Shown here piece after piece: positions 11,130 to 24,300 of a stretch of DNA of 64,000 nt. Position 1 is the first letter of the stretch; the number at the start of each line of letters is the position of its first letter. Source of the stretch: Xestospongia muta (taxonomy: Eukaryota; Porifera; Demospongiae; Haplosclerida; Petrosiidae); contig OY848917.1 of assembly GCA_963693285.1 (NCBI GenBank), positions 20,007,745 to 20,071,744 on the forward strand, in the 5' to 3' direction. The position numbers and the translations under genes are program-made. Under the pieces are notes generated by a model. The model did no database searches. It saw only the letters and a list, made by a program, of their open reading frames with translations, and had not been told where the DNA came from.

Positions 11130-11520
11130 TATAGTTATGGTCTTCTATAGACATTGCTGTTAATTACATAATCTTTGTAACTCTAGTCAATGTTTCACTG
11201 TGAAGTCAATATCGTTCAAATCAATTATAGGATAATAATTTCAATTATAATCTTTTTATTTGAATGATAATAAACGATTTCATTATTGTATTCATTTTTA
11301 AGATAGTATATGATATTGGTATGAACAACATCCACTGTGTACTACTGAATATAATATTTTTCATCTTATATAGGTCCTTGAACAAATGTTAAGAAAGCAG
11401 ATAGCCGTCCCTAATTTATTGACTCGTGTAGATGAATTAACTGGACATATTTATATTCATGACAACTATAAAACTCTTATTATGTCTTTCCTTAGATCAC
11501 TAGGTTACTAACAAAATCAT
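11130..11520 (+). pseudogene. Inverted duplicate of the last mL49 exon
   Basis: The sequence is the reverse complement of about 45,170-44,780, including intron flank, so it was copied as DNA and not through mRNA. The exon (11,374-11,511) keeps the acceptor TATATAG, the same 138-base length and an open frame to TAA. It reads [18 protein letters not shown] then [15 protein letters not shown], differing from the real exon at only a few residues (His to Tyr, Gly to Asp, Lys to Arg). No mL49 upstream exons lie nearby. It sits about 400 bases beyond the stop of the IP3-receptor-like gene, on the opposite strand. Confidence 0.85.
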
Positions 11521-11717
11521 CTTTGTTTGTTAAGTTTAATCTGTCAAATAATAATATCTAGCCTCTTGAATTAACAGTGGCGTAATTAAAGGTGGTATTA
11601 TAAGAGTAAAATTACAGTGATTCCAAGCTAGGTTAAACATTTAGATTTAATTAGATTTACTAGAAACAGTGTTTTTTCTGTGATACGTATGATGTGACAA
11701 CTGGAGTATATAGCTTT

Positions 11718-11723
11718 TTTATT
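11718..11723 (-). terminator. Candidate poly(A) signal of the IP3-receptor-like gene
   Basis: AATAAA on the minus strand, 184 bases past the stop codon at 11,907-11,909. It is the first canonical signal noticed; the 3' end is not otherwise defined. Confidence 0.4.
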
Positions 11724-11906
11724 TAATATAAGCAAAAGATATGTCAAAAATAATAGAGAATCACTCAGCAGTAAATCTAAAAATAATGCAGCTTTAATAA
11801 TGTTACTCTTAAGTTACAACAGTCAGCTATATACTTACTTAATTATTTAAGTTCAGCTTTTAAGTTCAGATCAGTTTAGCTTCCAGACATGTTTTCAATT
11901 GACTCT

Positions 11907-12325
11907 TTAAGTGTAACCAATTGTTTTCACAACATCCTGGTTCTCTTGTACTACAGATTGACTAAGATCTTTGGAGACCTTTCTACCTAGTACTTTAGCC
12001 ATATGCAATGGAAAGAAGCGCTTCTCATTTTTTTTTAGCTATAGAGAAATGCATGTAGACTAGGCAAACAAATGTAAGCTTACATTCTCATACACATATT
12101 TCTCCAAAGCATTATGATTATTAGGATCTATAGTGTCCAAATGTAGAGCAAAATATATATAGTTCCACATGTTATGATCATTTTTTACATGATCGTCAAA
12201 ACCCTAGATAGTATGTTAAATATCTATAAATACAGTATGTCTGCTGTTACTTTGGCTTGTTCAAATTCATCGTTTTCAATTCCACAAATAAAGCAATACT
12301 CTTTTTCATCTTTCTGAAATCTGTC
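11907..12325 (-). CDS. IP3R-like gene: C-terminal linker and tail exons
   Basis: Three exons in frame. 12,325-12,251 reads YCFICGIENDEFEQAK, 12,203-12,084 reads DDHVKNDHNMWNYIYF, and 12,038-11,907 ends VVKTIGYT-stop. These match the CFICG...HIK.EHNMW cytosolic zinc-finger-like linker just after the last pore helix in all IP3 receptors and RyRs, which couples the cytosolic domain to the gate. Both CxxC cysteines and both histidines (DDHVKNDH) are kept. The tail past this point is short (about 60 residues) and lacks the long coiled coil of vertebrate receptors. Confidence 0.93.
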
Positions 12326-15300
12326 CTGTATAAAATATAACAATATTAAATTAACATTAATAGTAATCTTACCCATTCACTTCTCAGTTCAGAAAACCGA
12401 TCCACTAAGATAGCTATCACAAGGTGAAGACCCAATATTGTTACAATGATAAAAAAAGTAAGATCAAAAATGGTCCGTGTCCAGAACACTGTAAATGATG
12501 GACCAGATTGACCTACATATGTCACTGGAAGAGCCTGTGTTAAATTAGAGGTGTTATTATAGGAGCTTATATATATGTAATAATATTCACATGCAACAAA
12601 CTGCATGATATATACATTCAACTACATGTGATGTTTTTAAGAGGTCATTGAGTGACCTCTGAAATAAAATATGTTTACTTACAGCTCCCAATGTGTCCAA
12701 CAATCCCACTCTAATAACAGTGATGTAACACTCTAGTAAAGTGTTACAATATAGGTCTGCATTACGATCATAAAAGTTGTGTAGAAAAACAAATGAGAAG
12801 ACTGCATACATAAATAGAACTGCCAGTACAAGAAATGCCACAGAGATCAATTGGATAGCTAGACCAAATTTGTGTAAGGTAATAGTAAATATATTGCTGA
12901 CAAACCTACCACTTCGTCGTAAAGCGATTAAAATTTGCTCCAATGTGCTGCTCTTCAAAAAAACATAGAGAATACAACAGCAATAAAAATAACCTGATGT
13001 TCTCAAAGCCAATAGTGAAAAGATCATAAAGAAGATACGGTACCAAGGGGTAAAACTGTGAATATAGATCTTAAACGGTTTCAACTCCTTGTGTTTCTCA
13101 ATGTTTTGTTTATTAAACTTTCTGTTTAATTTTTTTTGACTCTTTTGAGAACAACACCAAATTTGTCCATGACAACATTTGATAATCCTACTCCAAAATG
13201 TATACCTTAACAATAATAGTATGGAGCTTACAATGTTCTTTTTACTCTAGCCAAAATTGCTCTTGGTCTTGGTAACGAAATGTTTTGCCACTCCAATATA
13301 AAGTATTCAGCTACCATCCATATAGCCAATATAAAGTGGATAATACCCCAAATATAGAGGAGACCATATGAATACCATATAGGTATGTCAGGAAATAAGA
13401 TAATAGTAAATGAACCATTACTGTCATCAACAAGTGTGGAACTGTTATAAAAATATAGTATCAATTATCAAATTAATCATGATATTTTCTCATACATAAC
13501 TGGTCACACAACACTCAACAAACAACAAGGCTACATTTATTATAAGCATTATCTTTGTATCATACATACTATCAATACTAAATCTACATGTACTAATTAT
13601 CATTGAGAAATAAACAACGTGTATAAATCTTAACAATTACTTCGTGTCTCTCCCTTGGTGTTGTGGAAGTTTAAAAACAGCTAACATGAGCAAATTCAGC
13701 AATAAAGTCAAAATTATTAAAGTCCATTCTCGCAATGGTCTGTATTAGAGAAAAGAGTTCCATAGAGTCTAGTTCTACTGTATTGTTGCTATGGCAATAC
13801 TTAGTCTTGCTTAGATCATGTGTCACTAATTACAACTTACGAGGCTATTTGAGACCACCGAAGATACCACTTGCTTTTTATTGTTTTCTATAAATATAGT
13901 AATAATATTGTAACTTCTTAAAATAATAATCTCTATTCATCTTAACTATCTATAATGGACTTATTTTGAAAAATGATTATCAAACCTTGTGTTTGTTATT
14001 CTTTTTAATCGAACCTATCCACTTCATTAGACCATTGACTTTGTCCTCTGGTGAATCACGTTTGATTTTTTTTCTCAAAATTTGTTTATGTTCCTCAAGA
14101 AGCTCATCCTACAAATAAAGAGAATAGTTATAAAAATTATGGAGCAATTAACAGAAAACACACAGATGAATAAAATGGAAAATAGACCCTTGTTAATATC
14201 TCTTTCTTGTCATTCTCATTCACATAGTTAACTTCAATACTGCGAGAGAATCCACTAACATAGTTCCACATTGCTTTCATTTCAGATCGATCATTAATTT
14301 TGACTACAAATAACAAGAGCTAATTAATTAATTGTGTCATTTTAAATTACCATATTCATTCACTGATATACCAACATAATCAGCTATTCTCTTCAAGACA
14401 TGAAAAACTCTATTTGACAGATAGAGAAAGGCACATTATTGTACCTCTTAATACTTTTTAAATACTTTTACCTGAACATTCCCTTTTCTCTATCAGTAGT
14501 ACTATCAAATGTTTTCTAAACATACATATTTGACATTATATTAATTATTAATTGTTATTCTAATATTCTTACATATAAATTTTTCATAGTTGTCATGAGA
14601 GCATCAATGTCAAGATCTCTAGATATTTTCACAGCAAGTTCCTTGCTTTTACTGTCAGTCTCCTCTAACATTATTTCCAGTAATTCAATAGCTGATATAT
14701 GAAGATATGTTATTTTATCAGACTATCATTGAGAATGTATATGCTATCAAAACATTCCATAGGATACCTTATAATTTAAAATATTATTTATTGATTCCAC
14801 TACTTGACTATTAAAGGCTATCTCTTGGTTGCTGTAGTTACCAGCACAAATATTTATAATAGCCTGTTGATAAAGTAAATTGATTTATATAATATTATAA
14901 GATAATAAATTGTTAACCTGGATGTTCATTTGTATAAGTTGAAAAGTGTCTTCATTTAAATCATCAGTAAATGTTTGTAGAAGTGAAATTATTTCAACAA
15001 GAAGATTGATGTTCTATTGGTAAATATAAAGTGTTTGTCATCATAGTTTCTTTTGTTAAACTAACGGCAAAATTTTGATCTTGTTTTCTAAAGAGATCTT
15101 GCATTTCCTTGTTCTGTCCATCACACATTGATGCAACAACTTCAAGAACTACACTGGCCCTCTTTTTAGCTTCATCCTTACTAATTTCCTATATCAGTAG
15201 CAATATAAAACTTTACTAAACAGTAAAGATAATCAAAACACACTAGTTGACCAGCAACTGCCTGTCCATCAGGCATGTCTACATTGGTGCCACTAATGAA

Positions 15301-18300
15301 GCATTTCGTAACTGAAATGTCTACATCTTTAGTAGATAAGGACACTTCAGGTTGTGATTGATGTATAAGAACATCTTGTGTAGTGTCCCATAATTATTTA
15401 TAATAGAACTACAAAAGTAACTACATTTCCTTACTAAAGTCATATATGGTCCAGCATCTTCTAAGGGATCATTTGGATCTGTTATCACCTACATACAAAG
15501 TATGACACTAAATACTTACAGTAGAGAAATGACATCTATACATACATTGTTAGGTCTATCTATTGGTGGAGGTGCCTCATGAGATGAATGCTTTCCAATC
15601 TCTTTCCTAGGGAAGGTGTGGTTGTGTGATAAATCTGCTATGTGTAATAATATACCAGAGCTATGCATGCATTCTGTAAGTTTCTCACCAAGGTTGAGAT
15701 TTGCCAAAACTGGAAACAACACTTTCTAATAACTTGCTTATACGTTTAAAAAAGGGAACATCTTTGCTACTAGTTACACTTCTTCCTATACTCAATACAA
15801 AATGTTTTTAGAGTGTAAACAATGAATGGAATCCAACTAACCTATTTTTTTCTGAGCATTCCTATTACCTTGATACAGGAGAACATCAAGAAAACCCAAT
15901 ACTTGTAAGGCTATATCATCTTTAGGATGACCAAGGAGAAGGAAGACCTGTGATAGTAATTTCAAGTCTCAAATATTATATTCTTTATAATATATCAATG
16001 TAAAATGAAGAATGAATTGTTTCTGAAATGCAATAATTGAGTCTAATCTAAATTATTTAAAACTATCTATCTCTCTACCCTATATAATAACAGTTAGTAA
16101 TAATAATTTATAATACCCTATATACCTAGATAGATAAAATCTACCATTTCTCAACCTAGTTGGTATTCTTCTGTTAATACCTGCTCATGTGATTGTGCAT
16201 CAACTAGTGCTTTTTGTAATGGCTCAACAGTCTCCATGTATAGTCTGAGTTTGAAAATAAACATAGTATTAAATCATGTTTACAACTTACTGTATAAAAG
16301 TTTCTGGATTGTTTTTTCTAAGGTCTGGATTAATATTAACAATATCCGCAATTTTTGTAAGTACAACTCCTGAAATGACTTGTAGTGTAGTTTGTAGAAG
16401 ACCATCTAAATCTGCTCTCTCTTTACTTGTAATTGCTTGTTGTAGACGTTGATAAATAATCCTAAAGACCAGACTATTATAGTAATACAATATATATAAC
16501 TTACTTTACTAATGTCAGAAGTTGACTAACATTGCCAAGTTCACAATTTCTTAATACCTCATCAGACATTGGTCCACTATATTTGGTTCATATGTTCCAT
16601 ATTAACATTGTCAACATCAGTTCTTACCTATAATTAATACCTTCAGCAAAGTAATGTACCATTGCTATGAAGCTAGCTCCAGTTGGTAATATATTATTCA
16701 CATTATGTACAGGGTTACTAGAGTAGCCAGCTGTCTCAATTATGTCACTACAGTCATCTGTCATCCTTTGATTAGCTCTTCCTTCATATGTAATTTTAAA
16801 ATTTGTAACAAAGCATTGAAATTGTTTGTTAAGCTCTTGCTCATTCCTCCAAGTCTGTTCAAAATTGTCATGACTGGTTGATCTTCTGATTAATCCTGAG
16901 TCCCTAAACTAAAAAATTTAAAATGAGAATAAGTGTTTCCTATATTGTGTTAGTAGATATTTTGTAGAGAATGACAGCAACTACTGCTGTTCAATATATT
17001 GAATAAATTTTTAAGTTGATAACAATAATCCTATTTGTCTATTTATTACCTCATTTTGTGACATCTTCACATCAGCAGACAATATAAAATTAAGCATCTC
17101 AAAGAAGATATTCCAGAGAAGCATTTGTTCCTTTGTTGTCTTAAAAACTGCAAGATGTGTATCAACTAGTTTCTATACAAAATGCAAAATGTAGTTATTA
17201 TTTATGAATGAATAGATATATGATGGATGGATGGATGGATGGATAAACTCTTGATAGATAAAATTTTAGTGGATGAAGCCACTTTTGTATGTTCACTTGG
17301 ACACTTGTATTAATAACTGCCTTTCATATCCTAGTCCCCAGCATTGGTTGATATGGAGTGTTTGTTACTTATCTTAAGCTTACTATTAATTATGTCAACT
17401 AAATTGAGAAATTTTAACTAAAATAGCTCAATTTATTAATAACTTCAGATTCATCATGTACTAATTTAAGCAATTTTATCGTTTTAAATTAATTTTATTT
17501 ATATAATATAACTTTTAACATCTACAAATTTGGCAATTATTGCAGAATTCACTACATTTGCTAAAACTAGTACATACAATTGATAGTAGGCATAAATCTT
17601 TACGGCAATACAGTACGGCAATGTCAACCAATACTTACACAAATTGAAGTCCTTAAGAGGCTGTAGCATGCAAAGAGTACCAGAATTAAATTTGCTGAAT
17701 GTGGCATCCAGACATTGACAATATTGGTTGTTCCTTTGGTATCAGTGCTATTCCAACATTTTGTTAAGACTAGTCTAAATTTTGGTTCCTTAATTAAATC
17801 CAAAAGTTATATATTTTTAACATTATTCATCTGAGGATTTAGATTAATGATCTTGTGGCTTGACGACTCTATCTCAATTTATCTATCCAGAATTAATCTA
17901 ACGATACAACAATCAAGTTACTTACAGCTGCTGCATCATTAATAGACTTTAAAACTGATACTATTTGAGGTGTAAGTAAACTTGTATAAGACTTAGTCGT
18001 AAGACTAGATAATTGAGTACAGAATGTAGTTACTAATGGTATTATGCCATCAACTAAATAGAACAGAAATGAATTCAGAGGTACTCCATCATCATCTTCA
18101 CTAGACTTCAGTAAAATAGCTAAGTCAGTTGTCTTCTTTTTCCAGGCCTGGAAAGCATTTAAAAGATATTATAAATGGTAACAATAATCACCTCATGTAG
18201 GTGTACAACACTTATACTTACAGTTATAGTCATGTGATGGGAAAACAAGAATCTTAGTTTTTGTTCAATCTCTTCCTTTTTAATCCCATGTAATGTGGTA

Positions 18301-21300
18301 GTCAATGATGCCATCAACACTGAACATTTTTCCATGTGTGTCCAAAATAATCTAAATTAGTATATATAAAAATTATAGCATTAATAGTAGTATAAAATGA
18401 CTTACTCATTACTACATAAATCAGAAATAGAGACAAGAGAATCACGTTCAGTGTTTAAATAAGCTTGAGTAAGCAGTCTACTAAATGGTTTCTTCCTCTC
18501 AAATGACACAACTGGATCACTGATAATACTGTAGTTGATATAAATAAATACTATGAAAATGATCTGTAATCTAACCTTACTAATTCTTCTAAAGTAAATA
18601 TCTTCTGACAAATAGTTACAGCATCTTTACATTGTCCTTCAGCACATGTACTTAACATATCTGTAACACTAAGTAATTGTAGCAATTCAATTGAACCATC
18701 TTGTGACTATAAAAAGGATTAAAAGGAATACAGAAATTTATTTTGAATTTAGAGTACCTTTTGTAAAATATCCAGTCTTTTTTGGCAGTTTTTGACATGC
18801 TCCTTACTTCTTTGATTAAACAAATGAACAATCAGTTTTTGATGCTTCTTTAAAAAAACTGGTTTATCATGAGGTGACTTGTAAGGCTAAGAGTGTATGT
18901 GATTATCATTAAATACAATAAAACATTATACTAATACCTTCATAATAGTTTGTAGGGTAGAATAGAAGTCACAATATTCTAAATTAGTATCAGTTGTAGC
19001 TAGTGAGTAGATCTGTCTGATATCACCCTCAGAGAGATTACAACAAAGATCAGGATTATCACAGAGTGACTACAGTGAAAAAACAATATTATGAAGAAGG
19101 TCACAAGCTCTAAGCAACTGTTAGAATATCAACATTCGATATTAAAATCTACCTCAGTCAAAACATGTGCCACTGATGAAATAGCAAGTCTGACCTCTAA
19201 AAAATCCACAAAGTTGTCAAGAATCCTTCTTTGTGCCTATAAAAATAAGGTATTGATGTGATGGTGTTTATTATATAAGCTTCATTACTTGATCATTTTT
19301 ATAAATAATTCGTTGTAATGCCCAACAAGTAACATTTAGTAATCCCTCTTGCTCTTCATGATCAGTGCCACAATACGTTATTGCGTAAGTCACTAAAGCT
19401 TTGAATACTCCTAAAGAATAAAGTGCCCATTGTTAAGTATACATTTTATGATATGAACTGTATGAGTAATTACTAAAATGAAATAATTGAGTTTATTTGC
19501 TGCTGTGTAAGACTGTCAGCTGTCAGTTGATATAGTAAACATGACTCATATAGTAAAACTAACTTTGATCATGTAAGAAGCTAACATATTTGATTGCGTG
19601 TACTGATAAGTAATAACTCATATTTATTTACCTGAAGTAATAGTAATCATTTGATGACAATAATGAGGCTGAGTTTCATCATTATCAAGAGTACACATCT
19701 CACCAACATAATTTAAAAACTTTTCTGCCAGTTTGCAAATGGTACCTAAAGAAAGTCTGTCTGGTTTTAGAAGTAAAAATAGATGTTTTACATGACTGAG
19801 GTTGATGTTCATCAAGATTGGTTAACAACACATTTGAATCACTACAAAGGTCACCTAAAGAACATAATCGATAGTAGATGCATTGCATAAATATATGTAG
19901 AAAATTATAACAATAAATTATATGCATTGCATGTACAAAATCACATTGTTTGAATCTTCTAAGATCTATGTAAAACTTATGTGTTTAACATAACTCAACA
20001 ACTAACCTAAAATAGCTGTTCCTTGAATCATACGAAGCAAACACTTGTCTGATGTCTTGGAGAAACATCCAAATTTTATCATAATTTCATGGACATTATT
20101 AAAAGATTCTGTTTCAAGATATGAAATGCTAGCTTCATGAAAAATCAGGTTCTCTTCCTAATAAATTGCATTTATAAAATGAAGACATGAGTCAACTTAC
20201 ATTAAATATATCAAAAAGTAGCAATGCACTACTAATTCTTAGTTCATCATTGTCATATTTCATCAAGTCTACAAGGATCTTTATTAAACGTTGACCCTCC
20301 TCTTTAGTCCTGTCAAAACATTGAAATCCTGATTCAGCAAGTAGATACCGAAGTTGATCACGAGCTAATTTAATGATCCTGTAAAATAACAATTTTAGCT
20401 GCTACAGCTTACTTCAACTAAACTACTTACTGAGTGGGCTGATCATTTAACTGATAACTTTCATTCAGTAGCACTCTAAGGGACTCATTAATTGGTGTGT
20501 AGTCATCTGGTACATCCCCACCACTGATCTTAAGATGCAGGTACTTAAAGTCATAGATCAGTTTCTAAGGTAGGTTCATAGTCAATTTCATAAATTAAAA
20601 TACTAACCATCATACACATGTTACATAGCTGTTTAAGAAAGAAATGAAGAACACGTATGGCCCTGAACAATGATATGAGTAATATATCATTATTATTATA
20701 TACTTACTTAATTTTGATCTTGAAGATTTCATTGTTTCCAGGGACATTTTTATCATATCCCCCTTTTTCTGAGTATTGTTGATTTTGCTGATCATTGCCA
20801 TCTACATAACATAGGTATATGTTACTCAATCATTAATGAATCTTTGATTAACTTTGTTCATGTTTGTCAGTTTCACCATCTAAAATGTCAATTGTAACTC
20901 CAATAATTTCTCTGACATCTTCATCTTTCCAGTAGAAACCATATGACACTAGTGGTTCCATTACAGAAAACATTTGTTCCATCAATTTATTGTGACATTC
21001 AACTTCTTGTGCACATAATACCTTCAAAAAAATTAAATGACAAATTTACTATAACATAAGTAATAATAATATTACCTTGTTTTGTTTAAGAAATTCTCTG
21101 ATAGTTTTCTGCAAATCTTGCATTTCTTGAGCATCAGGAACAATAGCAAATATATCTAAAAGCCTCATTGCCATGGTTGGATCAGGGCATATGCTACTCC
21201 ATTTCTATAAACATTAACATAATATGTAAGATATATCTATTTACTTACATAACAATGCCAGATATTATCAATATCTATTCCACTTTCTTCCACATTCAGA

Positions 21301-24300
21301 TCAACATAAGTTGAACAAATATAGTCAAGGTATGCAGATTTAAGAAGAGGATGAATTTCAAGATCTTTAATACAAATCAGTGCGTCTTCAAAAGTAATAA
21401 ACTTCCACTCTTTACGAAATAAGTCAATGGAACGCATATTTACTCCCTATAGAAATATTAATATGTGTTATACATTAAATTATAAATCACAATACACAAT
21501 TTGCAACTAAAGTGCTATAAATTCAAGTAATTGAAATTATATGAGTGTGTCATGTATATATTATACCTTGCAGACTCCGCTAAACAGTTTAAGTTGAGCA
21601 ATAAAGAATTTGCATTTTTCTTCCACCGTACTATTCTTTAGTAATGAAAAACATAGAAATAACAAGTATATCAATATTTATTACATGCATACTTTGGAAC
21701 AGTACTTAAGGACAGGTCCTTTGAATTCTTCTGGAGATAAAAAACATATTGTTTTTTTCCCATCGTTTTCAACAATTTCAGTCTGCACAAAAGTATCCTA
21801 ATACAAAAGATAAACTTAGTCAATGTGAAACCACTTCTGTGTGGTAGTGTAGAGGTTTTAAGTTTTCAAAGTCAGTCATAATAATTGTTATAATAACATT
21901 AGTTACCAGCAATTTTAACACAAATTTTAGAATATTCAATATACTAACTTTTTTTGGGGTAATAAAATTCTCAAGAATCAGCGCTAAGCAAAAAGTAGTA
22001 TATAATACAATGGTATTGTTCCTTACATTGAAGATGTCTGGATGGTTTACCAGCAATAAAGCTCAAAGTCCTTAAAAAATCAAGTGTGGATGGTACAGTC
22101 TGTAATTATCAACAAACAGTGATTAAATTATCTCAATTAATAAGAACTAAGCTTACAAGTTTTGACATGATGTATTTTTTATATTCAGAGTTACTTAAAA
22201 TTTTTTGGGTGATAGCACTAATTTATAGAAACAATAAAACATTAAAAATACTCTTAATTAGCAAATGTATTAGGTTTTTTAAGTGAATGATACCAGTAGC
22301 AATGTAGCCATACCTTTCATCTCTTACTAATCTACTTAGAACTTGCTCTATACCAATATCATAACCAACCTAAAAACCAATAACAAACAAGTTATTACAA
22401 CATATAGGTCATATTTAAAAAATACCATCAATGTTGTAAAATTGTAAATATTCTTATGACTTACTTTATAAACCAAAACATCTAAAAATCTGTCAAGAGC
22501 AAGATAGAGCTGAAACTTCTTATTTTCATAGTCAATATAACAATGAAGTACTTTTGATACTTTTTTACATAGAGACCTACACATAATACTGTGAAATTGA
22601 GGGCATAACACAGTATATGGTAATGAACTTACTGATCAATTTTTAGAAGTATATATGCAACAAGAATATCAACTCCCTATAATGTATGAATCAAAATTGT
22701 GAATAAATATTCATTAATGAAATGATAAGATAAAATGAGTATATTATATATTATGTTACCTGAGCAATTCTCAACATATTAGGTCTATTCCTCTTTTGAG
22801 GTATCCATTCACAAAGATCTTGAAGAAGATTATCACATTCTTGACGCATAACATCAGATTGTGATTGCTCACATTTCTCAGTCAACTGTAACTATATGGT
22901 TGAGAATATTTATGTAATACAAGTTAAAGTATAATTAGCACAATATAACTTATAAAATACACTTATAGAATATTACAATTGTTTAGAAATACATTAAAAG
23001 TTTAAACAGCATAATATACAAGTAAATAAAAACATCTTCTATATAAAAAAGTAAATGTAGGGATGGCATATTGCACTCCTTTACAAAGAATGTAAACCAG
23101 ATAATAGGGATGGCAGTTGCATCGTCACTACATAATAGCACAAAAATAGAATTGAACAATATTACTGACTATTAAGTTCATTTTTCATCTTGTTTTTAAA
23201 CATCTAATTGTTTGTGTGACCTGGGAGGGAAGGTAAAAGGATTGCTGGGAGAAAAAGGAGAGAAATTATTGTGAGAGGGAGAGAGAGAACCATTTGTTGT
23301 GATTGGAGTAGTGGTTGAACTTAAAGTGAGCCTCAAAGAAAAAGAGACAGCAAAGCAGGTGAATGAGATAAGGGTGTTTTGCCAAGCTGGCAGAAAATGC
23401 TTGGTTGTTAAAGAGAAAATCTACATCCTTGTTAATGGCTGCTGCAGCAACCATGAGAAGAGGCTTTTTTGCTGCTATTAATGGATTGCCATGACAAAGG
23501 CCACTGAAACCATTTAAATAAGCTCTGCTGGAAGCCTCCACCGCCTCAGGAGCCTGATGCATCCAAGATCATTATAAGTCTACATGGTAGGCTTGGAAGG
23601 AATGACACCCTTCTACATTCTTTTACAATCAGGGACCACCATATGATGTCAGATCTGCATTTCACATTAGGGTATACATGGTCCAATGGTCCTGGGGATC
23701 ATCTAAATAGTAAATGACACTATTGATGCAATTCTTATTAAAGCCCTGGGTCCAGTTTTGTGTAGAACTAGCATTTATTGGCAACAGTTAAATCATCATG
23801 GTATAATGATGTAGAGACAAAGTCTGAGAACTTAACAATCAATATCCTACAAAATAATTTAAAAAGACATTTCACTTGCTGAAACAACAATGTCAATACC
23901 TATATCATCCAGACAAATTTGTGGACACTGTTTTACTGAAAAGAATGGTACATTCTTAAAACTATTAAATAAGCAAGACACTCTATTTCTGTAAAGTAAT
24001 TTCATATAGTGAATTAATATTATTTTTTTGGCTGAAAAATAGGATGTAATATTAAAAACTTGTTTCCTTGTTAATGTTACTTTGTATTATTACTACATCA
24101 CATGATTTTGTTAATGAAGCACATAACTTCCATCTTTTGTAAGAGATCTCAAAATTGTCTAAAAATGAACTTGTGGTTATTATAATCAGCTGTGATGCTA
24201 TGGTGATAGGGTGGCTAAGGTCATTAAATGAGATATTAACCAAAGAGGAGACTGGGTGGTGTGACATGGTGGTAACACATTAGTGACTAGGCAGGCAGTG

